Source: Terrisporobacter glycolicus ATCC 14880 = DSM 1288 (GTDB lineage: Bacteria; Bacillota; Clostridia; Peptostreptococcales; Peptostreptococcaceae). From it: a stretch of 64,000 nt of DNA. Every line of letters starts with the position of its first letter. Positions within the stretch are counted from its first letter, which is position 1. Of this stretch, positions 1-7,722 are shown in pieces. A program made the position numbers and the translations under genes. Below the pieces are notes generated by a model. It saw only the letters and a program-made list of their open reading frames with translations, ran no database searches and had not been told where the DNA came from. Location: the NCBI RefSeq assembly GCF_036812735.1, contig NZ_CP117523.1, positions 992,001-1,056,000 of the forward strand, written 5' to 3'.

Positions 1-168
1 TCAAATATAGTACTAGAAAGTGGACACAAATATAAAATTGAGGCTACTATAAAGCCCTACAAATATGAATCTAATGAAATTAGAAGAATGGATGCTCCAT
101 TATACCCTGATGAAACATTTAGTTTTGGGATACAAGTAAATGCTGAGCAAGTTAAGGGGGAAAATTAA
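1..168 (+). CDS. C-terminal end of a SipW-type secreted (TasA/camelysin-like) protein, partial
   Basis: An open frame runs from the window edge to a TAA at 166-168, giving the last 55 residues of a protein. It ends in FGIQVNAEQVKGEN, which resembles the end of TasA/CalY-like proteins, where a beta strand of the form GIxVxAxQ is usual. It lies one base before the next SipW-type substrate gene and upstream of a signal peptidase and a sortase, which supports a surface or fibre role. The 5' end is outside the window, so the assignment is inference. Confidence 0.5.
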   Translation, partial: SNIVLESGHKYKIEATIKPYKYESNEIRRMDAPLYPDETFSFGIQVNAEQVKGEN

Positions 169-169
169 T

Positions 170-859
170 ATGAAGAGTATAAAAAAATATATTGCCCTTG
201 GGTTTGCTATTTCATTAGTATTTGCAGTAAGTAATCTTTCTTATGGTGTATTCAAAGATAGTGACTATGCATCAGTTAATATGAAATTTAATGCTGAGTT
301 GCCTAAAATTAATAGTCAGAATAAAAAAGTTGAAAAATCATATGATATACATTCACATACATACAAGATTGTAATAAGTGAATGTATATATGAGGGAAGA
401 GAACTTTATAAAGATGAAAGTAACAAGGAAATCGAAGAACTAAAATTTAAACTAAATGCAAATCAAACTCCATTGGAAGGTGCTGACGTTATTTACACTA
501 GAAATGGAAAAGATATAAAAATAATAATAGAAAAAAGAAATTATAATAATAACTCTACTAAACACTGTAATTTAAGTATTCAACCATATTTAGTAAAAGC
601 AGGTGGAGGTATATTAAACATAGATAAAGAAATAAAAATATTTTTAGAATTAGAAAAATCAAATAATAATCAAAGTATAATTAGCCCTAGTGGTGAAAAT
701 ACAGAAGAAACTGATAGAACAGATAATATTAAAGAAGAAAGTACATTAGATAAAGATGAAAGTTCAGAAGAATCTTCTGATAAAAAACAAGAAACTAATA
801 AAAAAGAAATTAGTACAGAAGAAAATATGACACAAGTCATAGAAAATCCAGTAGAATAG
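170..859 (+). CDS. Secreted TasA/camelysin-like protein with an acidic tail
   Basis: The 229-residue protein starts at the ATG at 170, nine bases after an AAGGGGGA ribosome site; an upstream ATG at 140 lacks a site. Residues 1-26 form a signal peptide with a KSIKK head, followed by FKDSDYASVNMKFNAELP, the pattern after the cleavage site of SipW substrates (FxDxDxAxxxxF...). The body is beta-rich; residues about 170-229 are low-complexity Glu/Lys/Ser/Thr. No LPxTG-like motif or C-terminal membrane anchor is present, so it is not an obvious sortase substrate. It is followed after 33 bases by a SipW-like peptidase that probably processes it. Family assignment is by signal and context. Confidence 0.6.
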   Translation: MKSIKKYIALGFAISLVFAVSNLSYGVFKDSDYASVNMKFNAELPKINSQNKKVEKSYDIHSHTYKIVISECIYEGRELYKDESNKEIEELKFKLNANQTPLEGADVIYTRNGKDIKIIIEKRNYNNNSTKHCNLSIQPYLVKAGGGILNIDKEIKIFLELEKSNNNQSIISPSGENTEETDRTDNIKEESTLDKDESSEESSDKKQETNKKEISTEENMTQVIENPVE

Positions 860-892
860 AAGATTTTAATATAGTATAGTAGGAGAGGGAAA

Positions 893-1390
893 ATGCCTAA
901 TGAAGCAATAGTAAAAAATAAATTTAATAAAACAAAGATAATAAATTTTATATTAATAGCATTATTTTTAGTATTAGGCTTAAATCTGCTTACAACAAAG
1001 TCAGAAAAGATGTTTGGTATAATAGGATATAAAACCTATACAGTACTATCTGGTAGTATGGAGCCTACATTTAAGCCTGGTGATTTAATCATAACTAAAA
1101 ATAAAAACAGGTGTAATATTGATGTAGGAGATATAGTAACTTTTAGTGATGCAAAAGGAACAGTAATTACACATAGAATAGTGGGAGAATTAAACGAAGG
1201 GTATATTACAAAAGGTGATAATAATAAAGTGGAAGATAGCGATATAACAAATGAAGAGAATATTATCGGTAAAGTAGTGTTTCACATACCAAAGCTAGGA
1301 TTTGCTATTAATTTTCTTTCTAATCCTATAGTAGTAGCCATTGAAATGATACTATTATCTTTATTTATTTTTTATTATTTTAAAGAATAG
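893..1390 (+). CDS. sipW: Signal peptidase I, SipW/ER type
   Basis: A 165-residue membrane peptidase expected to remove signal peptides from TasA-like exported proteins. Helix at about 17-37, then the catalytic Ser55 in LSGSMEPTFKPGD and His94 in THRIVGE, which is the Ser-His arrangement of archaeal/ER-type enzymes rather than the Ser-Lys dyad of ordinary bacterial SPase I. A second helix closes the protein (about 142-163), typical of SipW. The start has a strong AGGAGAGGG site. It sits between two secreted-protein genes and a class D sortase, forming one co-directional unit. Confidence 0.85.
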   Translation: MPNEAIVKNKFNKTKIINFILIALFLVLGLNLLTTKSEKMFGIIGYKTYTVLSGSMEPTFKPGDLIITKNKNRCNIDVGDIVTFSDAKGTVITHRIVGELNEGYITKGDNNKVEDSDITNEENIIGKVVFHIPKLGFAINFLSNPIVVAIEMILLSLFIFYYFKE

Positions 1391-1400
1391 GTGAAGTTTT

Positions 1401-1955
1401 ATGAGAAAAATAGTAGGTAAGATGCTAATATTATTAGGCTCTTTTATAATATGTTCAGTTATATATATTAATTATTCTACAGTAAAAAATAATAATGAAA
1501 TTGTGAAAATTTATGAAAATGATAATTATAAAAATGACGAAGAAAAAAATGACTTAGTTAACAATGTAGTTTGCATTTTAGAAATACCTAAAATTAATAT
1601 AAGAGTAGCAGTAAAGGAAGGAACAGATAAAGGCACATTAGAAAAATATGTTGGACATTTTGAGAATACTGCTTTACCAGGTGAGAAAGGGAATTTTGCA
1701 GTGGCTGGACATAGTGCATATACTACTAATAAGTTTTTTTCTAATCTAAATGAATTAGAAATAGATGATAGCATTAAGGCAAAGGTAAATGAAAAAGAAT
1801 ATTTGTACAAGGTGACTGATATACAGGTAGTCAAACCAGAAAATCTAAAAGTATTAAACCCACAAAAACAAGATAGTAAAGAAATAACCTTAATTACTTG
1901 TACTCCTAAGTATATAGGCACTGATAGACTGGTAGTAAAAGGTGTAGTAAAGTAG
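1401..1955 (+). CDS. srtD: Class D-like sortase
   Basis: A 184-residue transpeptidase that should cleave a sorting motif and attach proteins to the envelope. One N-terminal anchor helix (about 7-27) is followed by the sortase barrel. The catalytic residues are visible: His104 in VAGHSAYTT, Cys167 in TLITCTP, Arg176 in TDRLVV. The short length and TLITCTP motif fit class D. It starts 10 bases after sipW, with GGTGA as ribosome site. Its substrate is not in the window: neither upstream secreted protein end shows a sorting signal, so substrates may be encoded further upstream or elsewhere. Confidence 0.8.
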   Translation: MRKIVGKMLILLGSFIICSVIYINYSTVKNNNEIVKIYENDNYKNDEEKNDLVNNVVCILEIPKINIRVAVKEGTDKGTLEKYVGHFENTALPGEKGNFAVAGHSAYTTNKFFSNLNELEIDDSIKAKVNEKEYLYKVTDIQVVKPENLKVLNPQKQDSKEITLITCTPKYIGTDRLVVKGVVK

Positions 1956-2024
1956 AGGGATTATTGCTTATTTATACAATGAAAAATAATTTAAATGCGC
2001 ATAAAATTGAATAAATATGAGATA

Positions 2025-2064
2025 AAAATGTCTGCTCTTTTTATTAAAAGAGCAGACATTTTTT
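2025..2064 (+). terminator. Rho-independent terminator of the sipW-sortase unit
   Basis: A perfect stem made of AATGTCTGCTCTTTT and its complement AAAAGAGCAGACATT, with a short loop, followed by T residues. Confidence 0.9.
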
Positions 2065-2180
2065 GACTTCTATATATTTGATTTGAGTAATAGATTGTAA
2101 AATAATCAAGTATATAAAACAATGCAATAAAAATGATATATAATTATATTAAATCTAAAAAAGATAATAAAGAGGTTATT

Positions 2181-4214
2181 ATGAGGAAAAAGATATATAT
2201 TTCAGGAGTTTTAATATTAATTTTAACAATTAAATTAGTTAATTACATAGTAGAAGATCAATATGGTGTCAGTTTAATGGAATATTCCACAATATCTAAA
2301 CCATTGACTGAGGAAGAAAAACAGTGGCTTAAAGATCACGGAGATATAATTTATGGCGCTGATAAAAATGCTCCACCCCTTAGATATGTAGATACTGATA
2401 ATCAATATAAGGGGATTTTTATTGACTATTTAAATTCATTGTCTATAGAAAGTGGCTTGCAAATTGAGGTTAGACCTTTAGTTTGGGATAAGGCATTATC
2501 AGAATTAAAAAATGAAAAAACAGATATATGTGACATGTTTCCAAGTGTAGAAAGATCGAAAGACTACTTATTTAGTAACCCCATTTACAAATTAAGAGGA
2601 GTAATTGTAGCTAATGATAATAATGAAGAGATAAAAAATCTATCGGATTTAAACAATAAAACAATAGCAGTACAGCTTGGTGACTACACCAATGAATTTT
2701 TAGAAGAAAATGTGAAAGGTGCAAAGTATGTTTATGTAGCAGATATTAAAGAAGCTTTAAAAGTACTAAACCGTGGTGAAGCTGATGCCGTAGTTGGTGA
2801 TGAACCGGTTTGCAGTTATTTTATACAAAAGAATGATTATGAAGGAAAATTAAAAATAGTAGAAAAAGAAATATATGAAAATGATGTTGTTTTAGCAGTT
2901 CCTAAAAGTCATGGAACATTAGTTAATATTATAAATAAGGGTATTTATTCTCTAAATAAAAATAATATAATGGAAAAAATGCAACAGAAATGGTTTGGGA
3001 TTTCTGCTACTATGACATATACAGGAGAAAAAGAAACTCATTCATTTAAAATTATATTAAGCGTACTTTTTATTTTTATATTATTAACATACTTATTTTA
3101 TTTGATAAATAGATCCTTGAAAAATGCTGTTGCAGATAGAACAAAGGAACTTAATCGAAGTAAAAACGAGTTACAGGCAGCTTTTGATGTTTTCAATAGA
3201 ATTATTGTTATTGTAGATGGAAGGGGAAAAATTTTGAATTGCAATAAATCTTTTTATAATTACTGCAATTTTACTAAAGAAGAAGCTTCTAGTAAAAAAG
3301 TATATGAAATAGATGAAATGTTTAAATATATTTGGCAAACTCTCGATGTTAAAAATATGAAAGAAGCACCCTTTGAATTTAATTATAATAATAGAATTTA
3401 TAGAATTCATGTAAGAAATATAAAAGATATAGAACAGTTAGATAAAAAAAGTGAAGAAAATAAAACATATGATATGTTGATTACTATAAACGATATTACA
3501 AATACCAAGGCCACAGAAAAACAATTATTGCAATCAGAAAAAATGGCTGCCATTGGTCAACTAGCTGCAGGTGTTGCCCATGAAATAAGAAATCCTTTAG
3601 GTATTATTAGAAATTACTGTTATCTTCTTCAAGGAAAAAATGCTAGACAAAATGAAGAAATTTACCAAAAGAGCATAGATAATATTGAATTATCAGTTGA
3701 GAGGGCCAGTGGAATTATAGATAATCTTCTTAACTTTTCTGCTATATCGGGAGATGAATACAAAAAAATAAATATAAGGGAGTTTTTACTTTTTATTTTA
3801 CAATTAGAGAAAAAATCTATGAAAGAAATGAACATAGAATCAATTTTATCTTGTGAAAATATATGTATTTATACTAATGAGGAAAGTTTAAAACATATTT
3901 TTATAAACTTAATTACTAATGCTGTTGACTCCATGCCAAATGGAGGGATTATAAAAATTATTTGCGTTGATAAAGGTCCTATTATACAAATTGACATTAC
4001 TGATAGTGGTGTTGGTATTGAAAAACATAATTTAGATAATATATTTAATCCATTTTTCACAACTAAAAACCCAGGAAAGGGAACTGGTTTAGGCCTTTTC
4101 ATAGTTTATAATGAAGTTCAAAAACTAGGTGGAAGTATTGAAATAACTAGTAGTGAAATAAATATAGGGACAACATTTAGGATTGAAATACCTACAAAGG
4201 GGGGGTTGATTTAG
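2181..4214 (+). CDS. Sensor histidine kinase with amino-acid-binding-protein-like sensor
   Basis: A 677-residue membrane kinase. The ATG at 2181 has an AGAGG site five bases upstream; an in-frame ATG at 2133 does not. Order: signal anchor (about 5-22), an extracytoplasmic SBP_bac_3 domain (about 40-275, with [11 protein letters not shown] and [18 protein letters not shown] motifs), a membrane helix (about 293-315), a PAS-like region (about 340-440), then HisKA with phospho-acceptor His467 in [13 protein letters not shown], and an ATPase domain with [16 protein letters not shown] and GKGTGLGL boxes. SBP_bac_3 folds usually bind amino acids, so this probably senses an extracellular amino acid. 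Its stop codon abuts the start of the NtrC-type regulator, its likely partner. Confidence 0.85.
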   Translation: MRKKIYISGVLILILTIKLVNYIVEDQYGVSLMEYSTISKPLTEEEKQWLKDHGDIIYGADKNAPPLRYVDTDNQYKGIFIDYLNSLSIESGLQIEVRPLVWDKALSELKNEKTDICDMFPSVERSKDYLFSNPIYKLRGVIVANDNNEEIKNLSDLNNKTIAVQLGDYTNEFLEENVKGAKYVYVADIKEALKVLNRGEADAVVGDEPVCSYFIQKNDYEGKLKIVEKEIYENDVVLAVPKSHGTLVNIINKGIYSLNKNNIMEKMQQKWFGISATMTYTGEKETHSFKIILSVLFIFILLTYLFYLINRSLKNAVADRTKELNRSKNELQAAFDVFNRIIVIVDGRGKILNCNKSFYNYCNFTKEEASSKKVYEIDEMFKYIWQTLDVKNMKEAPFEFNYNNRIYRIHVRNIKDIEQLDKKSEENKTYDMLITINDITNTKATEKQLLQSEKMAAIGQLAAGVAHEIRNPLGIIRNYCYLLQGKNARQNEEIYQKSIDNIELSVERASGIIDNLLNFSAISGDEYKKINIREFLLFILQLEKKSMKEMNIESILSCENICIYTNEESLKHIFINLITNAVDSMPNGGIIKIICVDKGPIIQIDITDSGVGIEKHNLDNIFNPFFTTKNPGKGTGLGLFIVYNEVQKLGGSIEITSSEINIGTTFRIEIPTKGGLI

Positions 4215-5573
4215 ATGGACAATTTTAAAATACTTGTAGTGGATGATGAAATACAATATCAAGAAGTTATAAATATGATTTTACAAAATGAAGGATATAA
4301 AACAAAAGTGGCTAGTTGTGGCGAAGAAGCTTTGGAAATATTAAAAAAAGAAGAATTTCACTTAGTTTTAACAGATTTAAAAATGAATGGTATGGATGGA
4401 ATCCATTTGCTAGAAGAAATAAAAAATAACTATATGAACACTTATGTCATGTTAATAACTGGTTTTGGTACAATAAAAAATGCTGTTGAAGCAATGAAAA
4501 AAGGAGCTTTTGGGTATTTTATAAAGGGAAATAATCCAGGGGAACTTTTAAGAGAAATTGAAAAAGTTAAGAAAGAATGTGAAAGTTCAGAAAAAGTTGA
4601 AAAAATAAATAACAAGTTTTTGTTAGATACTAAAAATTATAATTTTAGAAAAATAATAGAAATTGCTAAAAAAGCAGCTTCTGCTGATGTAAATGTTTTA
4701 ATAACAGGAGAATCAGGAACAGGGAAAGAAGTAATGGCCAGATTTATTTATGAAAATAGTAAAAGAAAGAATGAAAAATTTGTACCAGTTAACTGTCAGG
4801 CATTTTCAAGTGGCTTATTAGAGTCTGAGTTATTTGGTCATGAAAAAGGATCTTTTACAGGTGCAGTTAATAAAAGAATCGGTCGTTTTGAAGAAGCTCA
4901 CGGTGGAACATTATTTTTAGATGAAGTAGGAGAAATTGATTTAAATACTCAAGTCAAATTACTTAGAGTTTTGGAAAATAGAACTATAGAAAAAATCGGA
5001 AGTAATAAACCTATAGATGTGGATTTTAGATTAATTTGTGCTACCAACAAGGACTTTTATGAAGCAATAGAAAATAAAGAATTTAGAGAAGACTTATTTT
5101 ATAGAATAAATACAATATCTATTCATTTACCATCATTAAAAGAAAGAAAAGAAGATTTACCCATGTTAATTGATTTTTTTCTAAAAAAATCTTCTGCCAA
5201 ATATAATAAAAAAATTGAAAAGGTGGAAGATGATGTAATGAATCATTTGTTAAGTTATGAATACAAAGGGAATATAAGGGAGTTAAAAAATATTTTAGAC
5301 AGGCTTGTGGTTTTATCAGAAAATGGAATCATTCGAAAGGAATTTGTTTCAGCAAATGTCCAACCTAGCGTAGAACCAGATTGTGGAAACTTCATAAAAC
5401 TAAAAGATATTAAACCTTTAAAAGAAATTAAACAAGAAGCTGAAGCCAATTATATAAAAAAAGTGTTAGAAAGGTTTAATGGCAATATTACAAAAAGTGC
5501 AGAGTACTTAGAGATTAGTAGAAGGCAACTTTTTAATAAAATTGTGGAGTACAATGTGAAAGAAAATTTATAG
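4215..5573 (+). CDS. NtrC-family sigma-54-dependent response regulator
   Basis: A 452-residue regulator in three parts. The receiver (1-120) has the DD acid pair near residue 9 and phospho-acceptor Asp54 in LTDLKMNG. The AAA+ domain (about 140-375) has Walker A GESGTGKE at 165-172, the sigma-54 contact loop GSFTGA at 212-217 (usual form GAFTGA) and Walker B LFLDEVGEI. The C-terminus is a Fis-type helix-turn-helix (GNITKSAEYLEISRRQLF). It starts directly after the kinase stop codon, so the two are translated together. The sigma-54 promoter 185 bases downstream, in front of the nhaC-like gene, is the obvious target. Confidence 0.92.
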   Translation: MDNFKILVVDDEIQYQEVINMILQNEGYKTKVASCGEEALEILKKEEFHLVLTDLKMNGMDGIHLLEEIKNNYMNTYVMLITGFGTIKNAVEAMKKGAFGYFIKGNNPGELLREIEKVKKECESSEKVEKINNKFLLDTKNYNFRKIIEIAKKAASADVNVLITGESGTGKEVMARFIYENSKRKNEKFVPVNCQAFSSGLLESELFGHEKGSFTGAVNKRIGRFEEAHGGTLFLDEVGEIDLNTQVKLLRVLENRTIEKIGSNKPIDVDFRLICATNKDFYEAIENKEFREDLFYRINTISIHLPSLKERKEDLPMLIDFFLKKSSAKYNKKIEKVEDDVMNHLLSYEYKGNIRELKNILDRLVVLSENGIIRKEFVSANVQPSVEPDCGNFIKLKDIKPLKEIKQEAEANYIKKVLERFNGNITKSAEYLEISRRQLFNKIVEYNVKENL

Positions 5574-5600
5574 TGTGAAAAAAATTACATATATTAGTAG

Positions 5601-5673
5601 GAAAAATATTTCCAGGTGGAAAAAAGTTGCACATTTATTTAATAAATTATGTGACTTGCTGGAAGTATTTTTC
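5601..5673 (+). promoter_or_regulatory. Dyad-rich upstream activator region (probable enhancer)
   Basis: GAAAAATATTTCCAG at 5601-5615 is mirrored by CTGGAAGTATTTTTC at 5659-5673 (one mismatch). Nested inside is a second near-palindrome running from CACAT to ATGTG (about 5631-5652), centred at about 5637. It lies 86-158 bases upstream of the sigma-54 promoter, where NtrC-type activators bind. The outer arms are followed by a T run, so part of it might also act as a terminator for the regulator gene. Confidence 0.55.
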
Positions 5674-5758
5674 TTTTTTTATTGTAAAAAAATAAAAAAA
5701 TGTTATAAAATACCTTTATTTTAAGAATAAATAATTATTTTGTGGAAATTTGAAAACT

Positions 5759-5774
5759 TGGCATAACAATTGCT
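5759..5774 (+). promoter_or_regulatory. Sigma-54 (-24/-12) promoter
   Basis: TGGCATAACAATTGCT matches the consensus TGGCAYRNNNNTTGCW at every defined position, with the GG and GC elements separated by ten bases. It is about 50 bases before the nhaC-like start codon and directly downstream of a sigma-54 activator gene. Confidence 0.9.
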
Positions 5775-5826
5775 TATATAAAAAGGCAGATATAATAATC
5801 AATTATAAAATGGAGGGCTTTATATT

Positions 5827-7254
5827 ATGGAAGAAAAAAAGACGCTTAGGTTTCATGGTGGAGGATGGATGTCCTTTTTACCTTTTGGAGTATTTATATT
5901 AATAGCAATCTATATATCAGTTCTTAATGCGCCGGACATAAGAGGGATGTGGATTGGTGCATTACTAGGAATTATGGCAACTTATTTTTTCGCAACAGAT
6001 AAACAGACTTATTGTGACACAGTTATAGAAGGTATGGCAGATCCAATAGCAGTAACACCTATAGCATGTTGGATATTTGCAGGTGTTTTTGCATCAGTTC
6101 TTAGAGCATCGGGTTTAGTTGAAGGAATTATCTGGCTTGCATATAATGTTGGAGCTAGTGGAAGAGTTTTCGTGGCAATTACATTTATAGCAAGTGCATT
6201 ATTTGCAACAGCAGCAGGAACAGGATTCGGAACAATAGTTGCAGGTATGTCAGTATTATATCCAGCAGGTGTTTTACTTGGAGCAAACCCAGTTGTTATG
6301 GCAGGAGCTATAGTTGGTGGAGGAGCCTTTGGTGACAACTTGGCACCATTATCTGATACTACTATATGCTCCGCAGCAACTCAGGGTGCTGATGTTGGTG
6401 GAGTTGTAAAATCAAGATTAAAGTATTCATTAGTAGCTGGAGCAGCAACTTTAGTAGCAATTATGTTATTTGGTGGTGGAGGAGCGGCTCAAGACATTCC
6501 TTATGATTTAGTTTCTCAATATATGAATCCAAAAGGATTATTAATGTTAATACCAGCAGCAATAACAATTACTTTAGCAATTAAAGGTCATCACATAATA
6601 GCAGCAACAACTATAGGAACAATAGCAGCAGCAATATTTGGATGTGGACTTGGAATGATAAGCCCATCAGACTTGCTATTTATAAAAGGAGATACAGTTC
6701 AAGGTTTATTAGTAGATGGAATAGGTGGAATGGTTGATATATGTATCTTAGCACTTTTAGTTTTAGCTTGTGTAAGAATTATGCAAAAAGGTGGAGGAGA
6801 CAAAGCTTTAATAGGTATAACAGAAAAATTCGTACATACTGCTCGTGGAGTGGAAATGAGTATAGGTGGTCTAGCGCTTGCAATGTCAGGAATAATGGGA
6901 TTAAATGCACCACCAATCCTTGCAATAGGAACATCTTTTGCTAAACCTTTAGGAGAAAAATATAAAATATCTCCATATAGAAGAGCAAACTTACTAGATG
7001 CAACAGCTTGTACATTAGTTTACTCTCTACCTTGGACACCAGCTTTATTACTTACTAAAAATTTATCAGCTCAAGCTAGTGAACAATTTGGTAGTATGGT
7101 ACCTGCATTAACAACAACTCAAATGTCTCCATGGATAATTTATTGTTGGGCACTTCTTGCAGTAATGTTATTTGCCATGATAAGTGGTTGGGGAAGAATG
7201 TATGTAAACAGTAAAGGTGAAGAAGTAAAAACTTTTGCTGAAGCAGAGGCTTAA
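5827..7254 (+). CDS. NhaC-family Na+/H+ antiporter-like transporter
   Basis: A 475-residue polytopic protein with about 11 hydrophobic segments. GGGAFGDNLAPLSDTT (near residues 159-174) is the characteristic half-membrane motif of the NhaC family, and ASALFATAAGTGFGT is also family-like. The family includes Na+/H+ antiporters and relatives that exchange organic substrates. Here it is first in a sigma-54-driven operon with the AKP thiolase genes, so it may move an amino acid or its product rather than only protons; that is inference. The start has a GGAGGG site ten bases upstream. NhaC-like genes also occur beside ornithine-fermentation genes in other clostridia. Confidence 0.8.
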   Translation: MEEKKTLRFHGGGWMSFLPFGVFILIAIYISVLNAPDIRGMWIGALLGIMATYFFATDKQTYCDTVIEGMADPIAVTPIACWIFAGVFASVLRASGLVEGIIWLAYNVGASGRVFVAITFIASALFATAAGTGFGTIVAGMSVLYPAGVLLGANPVVMAGAIVGGGAFGDNLAPLSDTTICSAATQGADVGGVVKSRLKYSLVAGAATLVAIMLFGGGGAAQDIPYDLVSQYMNPKGLLMLIPAAITITLAIKGHHIIAATTIGTIAAAIFGCGLGMISPSDLLFIKGDTVQGLLVDGIGGMVDICILALLVLACVRIMQKGGGDKALIGITEKFVHTARGVEMSIGGLALAMSGIMGLNAPPILAIGTSFAKPLGEKYKISPYRRANLLDATACTLVYSLPWTPALLLTKNLSAQASEQFGSMVPALTTTQMSPWIIYCWALLAVMLFAMISGWGRMYVNSKGEEVKTFAEAEA

Positions 7255-7274
7255 ACAAATTTAAATGATAACTG

Positions 7275-7313
7275 AACTCTAGGTCTACCTTAGCTAGTCA
7301 TAGATCTAGAGTT
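7275..7313 (+). other. Intergenic hairpin between nhaC-like and ortA
   Basis: AACTCTAGGTCTA (7275-7287) pairs with TAGATCTAGAGTT (7301-7313) with one G-T wobble and a 13-base loop. No T tract follows, so it looks like an RNA-processing or stability element or attenuator inside the operon rather than a terminator. Confidence 0.6.
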
Positions 7314-7358
7314 TATGAAATATAAGAAACCTAAATTAAGAAAGGAGCTAAATTAAAA

Positions 7359-7670
7359 ATGATTATAGCAAAAAAGGGTGATTGGGTAGAAATAGAAGAA
7401 GTACTTTTGAAGCCAGAAGAAAGAGCACCTCAAGTGCCAGATGATACAAAAGAAGTACCTTTAGTTCAATGGATAAGAGGATTAATGATAACAGACGAAG
7501 CAACTATAGGTGATCAAATTGAGATAGAGACAATAATAGGAAGAAGTGTTAAAGGACAATTATGTGCAATAAATCCAAGACACGTACATGACTTTGGTGA
7601 TCCAGTAAAAGAATTAATTCAAGTTGGAATGGAACTTAGGAAAGAAATTGAAGAACTAAATAACAAATAA
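7359..7670 (+). CDS. ortA: 2-amino-4-oxopentanoate thiolase, alpha (small) subunit
   Basis: A 103-residue protein matching OrtA in length and sequence style (LLKPEERAPQVPDDT, INPRHVHDFGDP). With OrtB it forms AKP thiolase, which uses CoA to cleave 2-amino-4-oxopentanoate to alanine and acetyl-CoA in the reductive/oxidative ornithine pathway of clostridia. AAAGGAG ribosome site ten bases before the ATG. It precedes ortB by 52 bases. The other ornithine genes (ord, oraS, oraE, ornithine racemase) are absent from the neighbourhood. Confidence 0.88.
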   Translation: MIIAKKGDWVEIEEVLLKPEERAPQVPDDTKEVPLVQWIRGLMITDEATIGDQIEIETIIGRSVKGQLCAINPRHVHDFGDPVKELIQVGMELRKEIEELNNK

Positions 7671-7722
7671 GAAAAGAGTAAAGAAATATTTAATTTATCA
7701 TGAAAGAGAAGGGGATGTAGAT

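Noticed and set aside
1526-1921. 131-codon frame antisense to the sortase gene
   Set aside because: A shadow of the sortase frame, without ribosome site or family features.
6009-6338. Antisense frame within the NhaC-like gene, Pro/Ala-rich
   Set aside because: Composition is the reverse complement of Gly/Ala membrane codons; no start signal.
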